Source of the DNA: Hespellia sp.
Lineage (GTDB): Bacteria; Bacillota; Clostridia; Lachnospirales; Lachnospiraceae
Assembly (NCBI GenBank): GCA_028694105.1
Contig: JAQUUC010000007.1
Span: 1 to 64,000 of the forward strand
DNA length: 64,000 nucleotides
Direction of reading: 5' to 3'
Below the pieces are notes generated by a model. The model was given only the letters and a program-made list of their open reading frames with translations. It was not told the origin of the DNA and did not search any database. This document shows, in pieces, positions 34,166-43,108 of the stretch; the first letter of the stretch is position 1, and every line of letters starts with the position of its first letter. The position numbers and the translations under genes were made by a program.

Positions 34166-35113
34166 TTATTGTTTTTCTTTGGTTCCCACCAAGCAGTGAA
34201 TGCCCCGGCTGTTAAAATATGCTGCAATCTCATTGACGTGCTTCTGGAATGACTTTCGGTTCACCTTCACAGCTTCCATCCGGTAGGGAATTCCAAGTGA
34301 CGCGTACTTTTCTTCTCCGAGTCTCATAAAGCTTAAAAGCTGAAGTGTTCTCACATGACCTCCAAGCTCCTTTAACATATAATCCGCCGTCGCCCTGATA
34401 TTCTCCTCATCGTCATTTACATTGGGAATGACCGGTATCCGAAGAATCATCTCCCTGTCTTTTCCCGCAATTTTCTTTAGATTCTCTAAAATCAGTTCAT
34501 TTCCTACTCCGGTATGCTTCTTATGTATCTCAGAATTCATATGCTTGATATCGGAAATGATGATATCCGTATATGGCAGTACCTTTTCAATCTCACTCCA
34601 CTCCGCATGAAATGTCGATTCACAGCAGGTCTGTATGTTCTCCGCCCTGCATGCCTGAAACAGCTCCGATACGAAATCGCTCTGCATCAGCGGCTCTCCG
34701 CCGGATACAGTCACACCGCCGCCGGAACGCTCATAATAGCCAAGATCCTTACGGATTTCCTTCATGCATTCAGCTACGCTCATCTCTTTTCCCCACTGCT
34801 TTACCGCATCCGATGGACATACTTTATAGCATTCGAGACAATTCGTACATTTTCCCCGGTCGATACCGATCAGCTTTCCGCGATAAAACTGAAGCGCATC
34901 GTTTGGACAGGCCTCCTCGCACATTCCGCATTTCTTATGGGAAATACACTTCGTCTTATAGACCCCCGGCTGAATATGCGTAAGCCAGCTCTCCGGATTA
35001 CTGCACCACTCGCACCGCAGTGGACATCCCTTCAAAAACAACTCTGTACGAAGGCCCGGACCGTCATGAATGGTAAAGCGCTGAATGTTAAAAATAATTC
35101 CCTTCTGTGGCAA
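34166..35113 (-). CDS. Radical SAM glycyl-radical-enzyme activase
   Basis: A 315-residue activating enzyme that installs the glycyl radical on the neighbouring enzyme by reductive cleavage of S-adenosylmethionine. CPLRCEWC near residue 30 is the CX3CX2C radical SAM site, followed by a ferredoxin-like insert with two 4Fe-4S motifs (CGMCEEACP, CTNCLECYKVCP) and SGGEPLMQ. I choose the TTG start at 35113, seven bases after AGAGGAGG; the in-frame ATG at 35131 lies upstream of that site. It is the first gene of the operon, 25 bases ahead of the radical enzyme. Confidence 0.9.
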   Translation of the reverse strand: MPQKGIIFNIQRFTIHDGPGLRTELFLKGCPLRCEWCSNPESWLTHIQPGVYKTKCISHKKCGMCEEACPNDALQFYRGKLIGIDRGKCTNCLECYKVCPSDAVKQWGKEMSVAECMKEIRKDLGYYERSGGGVTVSGGEPLMQSDFVSELFQACRAENIQTCCESTFHAEWSEIEKVLPYTDIIISDIKHMNSEIHKKHTGVGNELILENLKKIAGKDREMILRIPVIPNVNDDEENIRATADYMLKELGGHVRTLQLLSFMRLGEEKYASLGIPYRMEAVKVNRKSFQKHVNEIAAYFNSRGIHCLVGTKEKQ

Positions 35114-35306
35114 CTGATTACCTCCTCTCAACTCTTTTACGTTAAAAGTATAACAAGCCAGCGTACAATTGAATATTAGCCATCGGTACTATTTCATATA
35201 GGGAATGTTCCTTATTTTTTATTGAATTTGTTCTGTTTTACTATAGTTCCTGAAATCCCATTGGTAAAATCGCACAAAAAAACCGTGAAAAAACTGCAAA
35301 AAAAAA

Positions 35307-35342
35307 TTACCCGATTGTGCTAATCACATCACAATCGGGTAA
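35307..35342 (-). terminator. Strong terminator after the LuxR-type gene
   Basis: TTACCCGATTGTG at 35307-35319 pairs perfectly with CACAATCGGGTAA at 35330-35342, with long T/A runs on both sides. It ends the LuxR transcript ahead of the operon. The rest of the 235-base gap to the activase start, with a GGAATGTTCC dyad at 35202-35211, must hold the operon promoter. Confidence 0.8.
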
Positions 35343-35348
35343 CTTTTT

Positions 35349-36455
35349 TTATTCATTTTGCGCATTCTCTAACCATTTATACAATTCAAACCGGCTGTTC
35401 ACATCACATTTCGTGTAAATGTTCTGCACGTGTTTCTTTACCGTATGATAACTGATCATCAGCTCGTCCGCAATCGCCTTGTAGGTCAGGCCCGCATACA
35501 GCAGCTCCGCCACCTTCTGTTCTGCGTGCGTCAGCGGCGTGTTCTCTCCGCCGGTCAGAGCCGCTTTCCGCTCCCCGGCTTTGATGGAAATGGTAATCCA
35601 GTGGTAACGGTCTACAATTCCATTGGAATACGTCTGGTCATACGTGTAAATCTTGAAAATATAATTCTTGATCACACGGGTCTGCACATGGTTGACACCG
35701 GTGGCATCTCCCAGCAGAAACGGCAGCCAGTTACAGGGCATCGTCGTGCTGATTTCTTCCGTAATAGAATTTCCCCAGATATCCTTCAGATACTTCTGCG
35801 CCGCGTTGTTGTAGCTCATAATATGCATAAAATCATCCGTCACCAGATATGCCTTCTCACCGGATGCAATAATTTCACTCTGAATACTTGCCACAATCTT
35901 GGCCTGCTCATACTTCTTAAAATTTTTGTATGCATTTGCCACATAGACATAAATGGCCTTCAATGTCTCAATCTGCTCCGGCGTAAAATCCCCTTTTTCC
36001 TTGCTTTTAAATACCGAAATCTGGATGTAGGCGTTAATTCCAAACGCCATCGTTACGCTGTAATGCGAGTGGAAATTCTCCTCCAGAAACCGGACGTACG
36101 CCGAGTGTTCATAATCTACCGGACTAATGATATCCGTTGATTTGTAAAGCCTTGGCTCCACATTAAAATAGGTCAGCTCATCGCGCACCGCCTCCTCAAA
36201 GACAATATGACGGACGATATCATTGGCGATAAATCTTCTGTAGGGATGTCCCTCGCAGTTCACCTGCAGACCTTGTCTCGTAATCCATGACAAGAATTTT
36301 CCGTGCGTATCAAAATATGTGATCAAAGTCTCTTTCAAACCAAAATTTCGGTCCAGTGAATCCAGCAATATCGTGCAAAAAAATTCTCTTGCCGATATCT
36401 GATGCTCCGACATTTCCGAGAAAAAGTTCATCTGTCCCGCTTTTTCATGTGCCAT
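35349..36455 (-). CDS. LuxR-type regulator of the radical-enzyme operon
   Basis: A 368-residue protein. The last 60 residues are a LuxR/FixJ helix-turn-helix (LTHAEQKVAELLYAGLTYKAIADEL, SYHTVKKHVQNIYTKC). The first 180 residues resemble a GAF-like sensory domain and residues about 185-290 a PAS-like one (AYLVTDDFMHIMSYNNAAQKYL). No receiver domain is present, so it probably binds a ligand directly. GAGAGG precedes the ATG. Position ahead of the activase suggests it activates the operon, alongside the IclR regulator inside it. Confidence 0.82.
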   Translation of the reverse strand: MAHEKAGQMNFFSEMSEHQISAREFFCTILLDSLDRNFGLKETLITYFDTHGKFLSWITRQGLQVNCEGHPYRRFIANDIVRHIVFEEAVRDELTYFNVEPRLYKSTDIISPVDYEHSAYVRFLEENFHSHYSVTMAFGINAYIQISVFKSKEKGDFTPEQIETLKAIYVYVANAYKNFKKYEQAKIVASIQSEIIASGEKAYLVTDDFMHIMSYNNAAQKYLKDIWGNSITEEISTTMPCNWLPFLLGDATGVNHVQTRVIKNYIFKIYTYDQTYSNGIVDRYHWITISIKAGERKAALTGGENTPLTHAEQKVAELLYAGLTYKAIADELMISYHTVKKHVQNIYTKCDVNSRFELYKWLENAQNE

Positions 36456-36557
36456 AGGTCAACCTCTCCCTCTGACAGACCCCATTCACATTCTTTTGTC
36501 TGCCAGTCTCATTTTTTATCATTGTATCAGATTACATGCCATTAAAGAAGAGGACTC

Positions 36558-37370
36558 CTAAGAAAGTTCCTCCAACAGCTGCGCAACCGTCTTCTGATTC
36601 ACCGGATGCCGCTTGTTCGGACACAGCTCCAGCAGCGGCTCCAGCACAAATGTCCGCTTTTCAATTTCCACGTGCGGAATAATCAAATTATCCTGAGCCA
36701 GCACCAGATCGTCATAAAACAGAATATCAATGTCCAGCGTGCGCGGTCCCCAATGGATTTCCCGTTTCCTCTCAGCGGCAGCCTCGATTTCATGGATCCG
36801 CCGCAGAAGCTCCTCCGGTGTGAGCAGCGTGGAAATCTTCACCGCACCATTTAAAAATACATCCTGATCTGTCACGCCGTACGGTTCCGTCTCAATATAA
36901 GAAGAGACCTTCAGCACCCGCGTATCCTTCCCGGCACGCAGCGCCTCTACCGCCTGATCCAGATATGCCTGCTTTTCGCCCATGTTCGAGCCGAGTGCCA
37001 GATACACCTCATGCCATCCGCGCCGGATTTTCACCGAAACCGTCTTAAGCGGCAGCCCGACCGGCGCCCACGGCTTCTGGATTTCCAATTCAATTTCTTT
37101 TAGATTCTTCACCTCAAGTAAGAGTGCCATCGCAAGCTGCTCCGCGACCGTCTCAATCAGTTTGTAGGTGTGTGCCTTCATAAATTTCTCGATAAACTGG
37201 CTCACATCGCCGTAGTGAATCGATGCCGTCAGGTTATCCTCAAGCCCCGCCTTTCTCGTGTCCGTAAACAACGCTGCCGTCACCAGAAACTTCTGGCCCA
37301 GCACATTTTCCTCCGGGAATACACCATGATTGCAATATACCTCTAACTCCGTAATTTTAATCTGATCCAT
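36558..37370 (-). CDS. folK: Fused dihydroneopterin aldolase / HPPK (FolB-FolK)
   Basis: A 270-residue bifunctional folate enzyme. Residues 1-117 are dihydroneopterin aldolase (ITELEVYCNHGVFPEENVLGQKF, ETVAEQLA), and residues 118-270 are 6-hydroxymethyl-dihydropterin pyrophosphokinase (LALGSNMGEKQAYLDQAV, HWGPRTLDIDILFYDD, PHVEIEKRTFVLEPLLE). CAGGAGG precedes the ATG, right at the edge of the palindrome array. It is the last gene of the folate operon. Confidence 0.92.
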   Translation of the reverse strand: MDQIKITELEVYCNHGVFPEENVLGQKFLVTAALFTDTRKAGLEDNLTASIHYGDVSQFIEKFMKAHTYKLIETVAEQLAMALLLEVKNLKEIELEIQKPWAPVGLPLKTVSVKIRRGWHEVYLALGSNMGEKQAYLDQAVEALRAGKDTRVLKVSSYIETEPYGVTDQDVFLNGAVKISTLLTPEELLRRIHEIEAAAERKREIHWGPRTLDIDILFYDDLVLAQDNLIIPHVEIEKRTFVLEPLLELCPNKRHPVNQKTVAQLLEELS

Positions 37371-37381
37371 ACTTTACCTCC

Positions 37382-37508
37382 TGAGCCAGGGGGACGGTTC
37401 CTCCGGTCACCTGCCGGTGCCATAGGAACCGTCCCCCTGGCTCCATTTTTTTGTTACCACAAGAACCGTCCCCTTGGCTCAGCCGCAAGAACCGTCCCCC
37501 TGGCCCAC
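37382..37508. repeat. REP-like array between folP and folBK
   Basis: Four palindromes (GCCAGGGGGACGGTTCCTCC, GGAACCGTCCCCCTGGCTCC, AGAACCGTCCCCTTGGCTC, AGAACCGTCCCCCTGGCCC) separated by short spacers. The folP stop TGA (37479-37481) and its last residues are repeat sequence. Confidence 0.85.
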
Positions 37509-38306
37509 AATCGCTTCCGTCATCCGAATTGCGCGCACATTGGCCGCCACATCATGCACCCGCACAAAGGACGCACCGTGCAGCACACCATAGACACTCG
37601 TTGCAATCGTCCCTTCCTCGCGCTCATTCGCAGGCAGATGAAGCGTCAGCCCGATTACCGATTTCCGGGACGTTCCCAGCAGCACCGGATACCCCAGTGT
37701 TTTCAACGCTTCCAGCTCCCGGATGATTTCCAGATTCTGCTCATAGCTCTTCGCAAATCCGACGCCCGGATCCAGACAGATCTTATCCTCCGCAATTCCG
37801 GCTTCCTTCGCAAGCCTTACGCTCTCGCTTACATCCGCCACAACATCCTTTACGAAATCCGTATAATCTGTATTATTCCGGTTATGCATCAGACAGCACG
37901 CCGCATCCGCCCCGGCGATGACCGCCGCCATCTGTGGATCGTATTTTAATCCCCAGATATCGTTGATCAGATCCGCTCCGGCATCAAGCACCCGCTTTGC
38001 CACCCCGCTTTTATAGGTATCCACAGAAATTGGGATATCAAACGCTCCTTTGACCGCCTCTACGACCGGCACGACCCGGCTGATTTCTTCCTCATCGCTG
38101 ATCTTCGTGTATCCCGGTCTGGTCGACTCTCCGCCGATATCAATGATATCCATGCCCTGCCGAATCATTTCCTCCACATGGCGCAGCGCGGCATCGGCCT
38201 GATTCCACTTCCCACCATCCGAAAATGAATCCGGCGTCACATTCAAAATCCCCATGGTATACGTATGGTGTTTTGTATCAAACGTACGATTTCCTATTTT
38301 CATCAT
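37479..38306 (-). CDS. folP: Dihydropteroate synthase
   Basis: A 275-residue TIM-barrel enzyme joining p-aminobenzoate to the pterin pyrophosphate. MGILNVTPDSFSDGG, DIGGESTRPG and ISVDTYKSGVAKRVLDAGADLINDI are signature motifs, and GTSRKSVIG lies near residue 220. The start overlaps the HD-protein stop in an ATGA junction. The C-terminal GQGDGSCG is encoded by a palindrome rather than by usual FolP sequence. Confidence 0.93.
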   Translation of the reverse strand: MMKIGNRTFDTKHHTYTMGILNVTPDSFSDGGKWNQADAALRHVEEMIRQGMDIIDIGGESTRPGYTKISDEEEISRVVPVVEAVKGAFDIPISVDTYKSGVAKRVLDAGADLINDIWGLKYDPQMAAVIAGADAACCLMHNRNNTDYTDFVKDVVADVSESVRLAKEAGIAEDKICLDPGVGFAKSYEQNLEIIRELEALKTLGYPVLLGTSRKSVIGLTLHLPANEREEGTIATSVYGVLHGASFVRVHDVAANVRAIRMTEAIVGQGDGSCG

Positions 38307-38845
38307 AATTCCAACCTCTTTTTTTCATCTGACTTGTTGCACTCCTCCCGTGCATCGCACGCAAAACAAAGCCTTGACATCTTATCGGCCCGGTAAATGA
38401 GTCCCTTCAAATCCGCGCACCCCCGAATTTCCTCATTCCGGTGACTGGCAATTGCCTCCAGAATCTGCCCGGTTTCTTCCTTCTGAAAATGACAGTGCTC
38501 CAGAATCTGTTCCGCAATCAAAACACTCGCCTCCTCATGCGGAATGTTTTCCCGATACTGCAAATGTCTTCCGATATCATGCAGGATTGCTGTAGCGTAA
38601 ATAATTTCTTTGTCAACTTTTATATTTCTTTTTAAACTTTCTATATACGCAAGTCTCGCCACATCCAAAAAGTGGCTCATATTATGCCGGCAAAAAATAC
38701 GCGTTTTCTCGCACTCTGAAATTGCCTCATAACACGCCTTATATTCTTTCTGCTGCAGGATTTCATTCACCCGCACCATATCCGTACGATACAAAAATCC
38801 CGCAGTCCCGTCCATTGCAGCAGCGACAGCTCTCTCCTCGTTCAT
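38303..38845 (-). CDS. HD-domain phosphohydrolase in the folate operon
   Basis: A 180-residue HD-superfamily protein. The metal-binding set is visible: His in MSHFLDVARLAY, His-Asp in ILHDIGRH, His in AIASHRNEE and Asp in YRADKMSRL, followed by a Cys cluster (CFACDAREEC). It lies between folE and folP, coupled to folP by ATGA overlap. No Nudix-type (FolQ) or other enzyme for removing pyrophosphate from dihydroneopterin triphosphate is found in the operon, so this protein is a candidate for that missing step. That is inference from position and chemistry only. Confidence 0.82.
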   Translation of the reverse strand: MNEERAVAAAMDGTAGFLYRTDMVRVNEILQQKEYKACYEAISECEKTRIFCRHNMSHFLDVARLAYIESLKRNIKVDKEIIYATAILHDIGRHLQYRENIPHEEASVLIAEQILEHCHFQKEETGQILEAIASHRNEEIRGCADLKGLIYRADKMSRLCFACDAREECNKSDEKKRLEL

Positions 38846-38855
38846 CTTCCTTCTC

Positions 38856-39410
38856 CTACATTTTCACCAGTCTGAAAAACTGGTCCTGCAGCTTCTCATC
38901 GTCCTCAAACGCGCCGCGCGCAACAAATGTCACCGTCTTCGAGCCCGGCTTTTTGATTCCGCGCATCGTCATGCACATGTGCTCAGCCTCGATCATAACC
39001 ATCACACCCTGAGGTGCAAGATTTTCCATAAATGCATCCGCAATCTGCGCCGTCAGCTGTTCCTGCAGCTGCAGCCGTTTTGCAAACACCTCCACCGTCC
39101 TTGCGATTTTGCTCAGCCCGACAACCGTTCCGTCCGGAATATATGCCACATGCGCCTTCCCGTAAAACGGCAGCATATGGTGTTCGCACATGGAATAAAA
39201 TGTGATATCCTTCTCAATGACCATCTCATTATTCTCTACCGTAAAGCGTTTTTGCAAATGTATGGCGGCATCCTCCGTCATTCCCCCCGCAAGCTCCTCG
39301 TACATCCGGGCAATCCGCTCCGGCGTCTCAAGCAGCCCCTCGCGGGTCACATCCTCACCAATTCCTTCCAGTATCAGCTTTACGCCCTCTTTTATTTTAT
39401 CCTGATCCAT
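38856..39410 (-). CDS. folE: GTP cyclohydrolase I
   Basis: A 184-residue first enzyme of folate synthesis, making dihydroneopterin triphosphate from GTP. Zinc ligands are in [21 protein letters not shown] and [29 protein letters not shown] is conserved. GAAAGGA precedes the ATG. It is three bases downstream of folC and ten upstream of the HD gene. Confidence 0.94.
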   Translation of the reverse strand: MDQDKIKEGVKLILEGIGEDVTREGLLETPERIARMYEELAGGMTEDAAIHLQKRFTVENNEMVIEKDITFYSMCEHHMLPFYGKAHVAYIPDGTVVGLSKIARTVEVFAKRLQLQEQLTAQIADAFMENLAPQGVMVMIEAEHMCMTMRGIKKPGSKTVTFVARGAFEDDEKLQDQFFRLVKM

Positions 39411-39413
39411 GGT

Positions 39414-40736
39414 TTATCCTTTCCTCACTACATCCTTTAAAAATGAAAGCGAACCAAATGCAACGATTACATCCTCTTTTGCAGCCTTCTCCAGCATTTC
39501 TTCCGTCGCCGCGCCCACGCTGTCCGCGCAGTGAACCGGCACGCCCTTCTTTTCCCAGACCTCTTTCAGACGCTCTTTTGGCAGCGCCCGCGGATTTCCT
39601 GCCGTCTCGATGGTCACGACCTCCTTTGCAAGCGGCGCCATCGTATCCACCATTTTCTCATATTCCTTATCCCGAAATACTCCATTAATAAAGAAACATT
39701 TCCTTCCGGGGAAATATGTTTCCAGCGATTTTTGCAAAAGCTCCGCCGCCTTCGGGTTATGCGCTCCGTCAATCAGCAGGGTTGGCTCCTTCCCAAGAAC
39801 CGTAAATCTTCCTCTCCACTCGGCTTTTCGAAACCCTTCCCGCACTGCATAATCGGAAATGCAAACGCCAGTCTCACGAAGTGTGTCCACCGCCTCAAGC
39901 GCGATGGCCGCATTCTCAATCTGGTACAGCCCGCCCAGATGAATCTCCATGTTCTTCCATTTCCTATAAGAAAACCGCTGCAGATCACACCCGGTTTCCA
40001 GAAGCTCAAATTCCGGCTGCTGTCCTTCGGTAAGCGCAGACGCGTGTTCAGCCCCCTGCCCCGGATATGCAGCGACTCTCAGCTCTGCGCGCTTTTCCCT
40101 GCACACTGCTTCAATCACCTGCATTGCTTCCGGATCCTGCACACCCGTCACAACCAGCGTGTCCGGTTTAATGATTCCAGCCTTCTGCACCGCAATCTTC
40201 GCGATCGTATCCCCTAAAATATCCGCGTGATCCATGCTGATACTCGTAATCACCTCCATGATTGGCGTGCGAATCACATTCGTCGCATCCTCCGCACCGC
40301 CAAGCCCGGTTTCAAGCACAACAAAATCACATCCCTGTTCCTTGAAATAGAGGAAACAAAGTGCAGTTTCCACCTCAAAGACCGTTGGATGTGTCAGATT
40401 TTCTTGCAGCATCTGTTCAATTGTGTCCGCGATAATCGTCAGATTTCCGGCCAGATCCTCCTCTGAAATCATTTTGCCGTTCACCTGAAAACGTTCCTCG
40501 TAACAGAATAATGTCGGAGAAATATATCGTCCCACCTGATATCCTGCTTCGCTCAGAACTGTGGAAATGCAGGCCAGAACCGACCCTTTTCCATTCGTTC
40601 CGGAGATATGGATAAACTTTAGATCATCCTGTGGATTTCCCAGCCGACCCAACAGCTCCTTCATATTATTTAGCCCCAATACACTTCCGTATTTGGATAT
40701 CTCCTCCAAATATACTTTTGACTCTTTGTAATTCAT
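39414..40736 (-). CDS. folC: Folylpolyglutamate / dihydrofolate synthase
   Basis: A 440-residue Mur-ligase-like enzyme adding glutamate to folates. The P-loop is HISGTNGKGSVLACI, SPTLFCYEERFQVNG follows, with GLGGAEDATNV and LLIDGAHNPKAAELL further on. GGAGAG precedes the ATG. It opens the folate operon; an AT-rich region upstream holds the promoter, and no tetrahydrofolate riboswitch is recognisable there. Confidence 0.92.
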   Translation of the reverse strand: MNYKESKVYLEEISKYGSVLGLNNMKELLGRLGNPQDDLKFIHISGTNGKGSVLACISTVLSEAGYQVGRYISPTLFCYEERFQVNGKMISEEDLAGNLTIIADTIEQMLQENLTHPTVFEVETALCFLYFKEQGCDFVVLETGLGGAEDATNVIRTPIMEVITSISMDHADILGDTIAKIAVQKAGIIKPDTLVVTGVQDPEAMQVIEAVCREKRAELRVAAYPGQGAEHASALTEGQQPEFELLETGCDLQRFSYRKWKNMEIHLGGLYQIENAAIALEAVDTLRETGVCISDYAVREGFRKAEWRGRFTVLGKEPTLLIDGAHNPKAAELLQKSLETYFPGRKCFFINGVFRDKEYEKMVDTMAPLAKEVVTIETAGNPRALPKERLKEVWEKKGVPVHCADSVGAATEEMLEKAAKEDVIVAFGSLSFLKDVVRKG

Positions 40737-40805
40737 GTCTCTCCTATCGCAATCTGTTTCCCGTAAAATAGCTCTTTAAGTTAGAATTATAATATAAACG
40801 GTCCG

Positions 40806-41906
40806 CTATTGCAAGGAAGTTCCACTCTCCCGGGCTGTATTCCTCATTTCTTTTATTTTTCTCTTATTTTCATACATCAGTTCATCTGCCAGACTCACGG
40901 TCTCATGAGGGATCATATTCGGTGTAAACTGTGCATAACCGACCGCAATATCCGGGAAGTCCTTCCATGTCTTCTGTTTCCTGTCAAATCCATTTTTCAA
41001 TTCCTCAATATACTGCTCCACGCTCTCATCCGACTCAGCTTTCAGAAGTACGCTAAACTCATCCCCGCCAAACCGGAAGATCTGCGTAGCCGAATCAAAT
41101 GTTCCCCTGATCAATGCTGCAATCTCAATCAGACATTTATCCCCGTATAAATGTCCATTTCTATCATTCACCAGTTTGAAATCATTCACATCAATCATCA
41201 GAAGATAGTATCGCGATGCATGCGTAATCTGTAAATGTTGTATCTGCTTATTAAATACAAACTTATTCAGCACTCCCGTCAGACCATCTACCATGCTGTT
41301 GATTTCACATAACAATGCATAATACAGAACAAAATAGACGCAAATAATAATCCAGGTTGTATGATACTGCGAAAATATCACCTGTACCAGTAACGCCCCC
41401 AACATTACAACGCTGCTATTGATAATTCGTCTTTTAAAATAGGATGGGAAATGTCGGAATGCCTCGACTTTTCGCTCAAGTGATATCAGCACCGAATATG
41501 CAAAAGCCACAATAAAGACAAAATACAATGGTCCGCGCTGATAAACACATTCCTCTGTCACATAAAATACCCAGCCCCAGACGGGTGATAAAAGGACCGC
41601 CGCCAGATTCACGATTACCGGTATAAAAATCAGCACTGACCGCTTCCTGCTATAAAAACAGGATTCAAAAAGAAACACAAACGGAGCTGTTCCAAATCCG
41701 ATCATGTTAAATAGAATACTTATCGTTCGATTCTCCGGTATCGTATTATCATACGATATGCAGCCGATCTCCGCTGCCACCACCAGAATCGTCAGAAAAA
41801 TACATATTTTTAAATATTTCTTAGCTCCCTGCTCTAACATGATGTCTGTGGTAGTCCATCTCCACAGGATAACCATTATGACGATACACAAAATAGGGAT
41901 GATCAT
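40806..41906 (-). CDS. Membrane-bound diguanylate cyclase (GGDEF)
   Basis: A 366-residue protein with six to seven N-terminal membrane segments (1-200) and a GGDEF domain (205-360) with GLTGVLNKFVFN and an intact RFGGDEFSVLL motif. It should make cyclic di-GMP. The start at 41906 has AGGAGG eight bases upstream. A frame open to 42128 would translate two tRNA genes and is rejected. It follows tRNA-Val and tRNA-Ala on the same strand with no clear terminator between, so it may be read from the tRNA promoter. Confidence 0.87.
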   Translation of the reverse strand: MIIPILCIVIMVILWRWTTTDIMLEQGAKKYLKICIFLTILVVAAEIGCISYDNTIPENRTISILFNMIGFGTAPFVFLFESCFYSRKRSVLIFIPVIVNLAAVLLSPVWGWVFYVTEECVYQRGPLYFVFIVAFAYSVLISLERKVEAFRHFPSYFKRRIINSSVVMLGALLVQVIFSQYHTTWIIICVYFVLYYALLCEINSMVDGLTGVLNKFVFNKQIQHLQITHASRYYLLMIDVNDFKLVNDRNGHLYGDKCLIEIAALIRGTFDSATQIFRFGGDEFSVLLKAESDESVEQYIEELKNGFDRKQKTWKDFPDIAVGYAQFTPNMIPHETVSLADELMYENKRKIKEMRNTARESGTSLQ

Positions 41907-41934
41907 AACATTTCCTCCTGAAACATCCTTGAAA

Positions 41935-42007
41935 TGGAGCATAGGGGGATCGAACCCCTGACCTCCAGATTGCGAACCTAGCGCTCTCCCAGCTGAGCTA
42001 ATGCCCC
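41935..42007 (-). tRNA. tRNA-Ala (CGC)
   Basis: A 73-base cloverleaf: acceptor GGGGCAT/ATGCTCC, D-arm GCTC/GAGC, anticodon loop TTCGCAA (anticodon CGC, reading GCG) and T-arm AGGGG/CCCCT. CCA is not encoded. It is 40 bases downstream of tRNA-Val. Confidence 0.95.
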
Positions 42008-42047
42008 TTGTTGCATGTAACATCTCCTGAGGAAATGTTACATATAC

Positions 42048-42121
42048 TGGAGACAGCGGGGCTCGAACCCGCGACCTCTCGCGTGTGAGGCGAACGCTCA
42101 TCCCGGCTGAGCTATATCTCC
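42048..42121 (-). tRNA. tRNA-Val (CAC)
   Basis: A 74-base cloverleaf: acceptor GGAGATA/TGTCTCC, D-arm GCTC/GAGC, anticodon stem TTCGC/GCGAG with loop CTCACAC (anticodon CAC, reading GUG) and T-arm GCGGG/CCCGC. CCA is not encoded. Confidence 0.95.
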
Positions 42122-42130
42122 ATAACATTC

Positions 42131-42158
42131 ATTATACGCTCCTCGCATGATGATGCAA
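42131..42158 (-). promoter_or_regulatory. Promoter of the tRNA-Val/tRNA-Ala unit
   Basis: On the minus strand TTGCAT (42153-42158) and TATAAT (42131-42136) are 16 bases apart, ten bases ahead of the tRNA-Val 5' end. Confidence 0.75.
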
Positions 42159-42203
42159 GTATTTTTTTAGGTTTCATTGTCTATATTTCCGCAAATACTC
42201 CGA

Positions 42204-43088
42204 CTATCCCTTTTTCTGTGACAAAACCAGACCACCGAGAATCAGAACCGCTCCCACTACCGACACAACCGTCAGTTTCTCGTGCAGGACCACCATCGAA
42301 AGTATGACCGTTACAACCGGCGAAAGGTAGATGTACACGCTGGTTTTCACCGCACCAATCCATTTCGTCGAAAGGTTCCAGATCAAGAAGCCAAGGGCAC
42401 TTGCGCAGATGCCGAGAAAGAGGACATTTCCTATGACCTGCGGATGCTTAAAGGCTGACAGCTTCCAGCTTGCGCCCTGCACAACTGCCACCGGAATCAA
42501 GAACACAATTCCATAGAAATAGATTCGTCTCGTCACCGCAATCATGGGATAATTCCACTCACTGATCTTCTTTAAAATCACCGAATACAGTCCCCAGGAA
42601 AACATTGCGAAAAATGCAAGGCAATCTCCCAGCGGATTCAGATGAAGGCGATCCTGTCCATTGAGGCTAATCAGAATCACCCCCGCGATTGCAAGCACAA
42701 AGCCGATATAAAAGCTTTTGTGCGGCCGCTCACTTTTATAGAACAAACTCACCATGACCGCCACAAAAAAAGGCGCGCAGGTCACGATAATCCCCACGTT
42801 CGACGCATATGTCATCGTCAATGCCGTATTTTCCAGCATGAAATATAACACGATTCCAAACAATGCCGCCCCGGCAAAAAATAACTCCCGCTTTTTCTCC
42901 CTGATTTTCAGAACATGCGGGTACGCTAAAAACAGCGCCGCAAAAGCAAGCACTGCCCGCATCATCAGCACCTCCACCGGTGAAAAATAATCCAGCAGCA
43001 CCTTCGTCGAAACAAAAGTCGCGCCCCACATAAACTGCGTTCCTGCTGCCATAACATGCCCCAAAATATGTTTCTTCTCTTCTGTCAT
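42204..43088 (-). CDS. DMT/EamA-family transporter
   Basis: A 294-residue ten-helix transporter of the drug/metabolite superfamily, with FMWGATFVSTKVLLDYFSPVEV at the start of the first EamA repeat and the second repeat from about residue 150. The ATG at 43088 is the best start by family alignment, although its ribosome site (AGAGGG) is unusually close; a later ATG within the first dozen codons is possible. Upstream codons to 43280 translate tRNA-Asn and are rejected. Substrate unknown. Confidence 0.83.
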   Translation of the reverse strand: MTEEKKHILGHVMAAGTQFMWGATFVSTKVLLDYFSPVEVLMMRAVLAFAALFLAYPHVLKIREKKRELFFAGAALFGIVLYFMLENTALTMTYASNVGIIVTCAPFFVAVMVSLFYKSERPHKSFYIGFVLAIAGVILISLNGQDRLHLNPLGDCLAFFAMFSWGLYSVILKKISEWNYPMIAVTRRIYFYGIVFLIPVAVVQGASWKLSAFKHPQVIGNVLFLGICASALGFLIWNLSTKWIGAVKTSVYIYLSPVVTVILSMVVLHEKLTVVSVVGAVLILGGLVLSQKKG

Positions 43089-43108
43089 CCCTCTTATCTT
43101 GCCTCTCT

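Noticed and set aside
40737..40805. Tetrahydrofolate riboswitch ahead of folC
   Set aside because: The gap is only about 70 AT-rich bases and lacks the conserved fold.
41907..42128. Long N-terminus for the second GGDEF protein
   Set aside because: It would translate tRNA-Ala and tRNA-Val; a strong ribosome site supports 41906.
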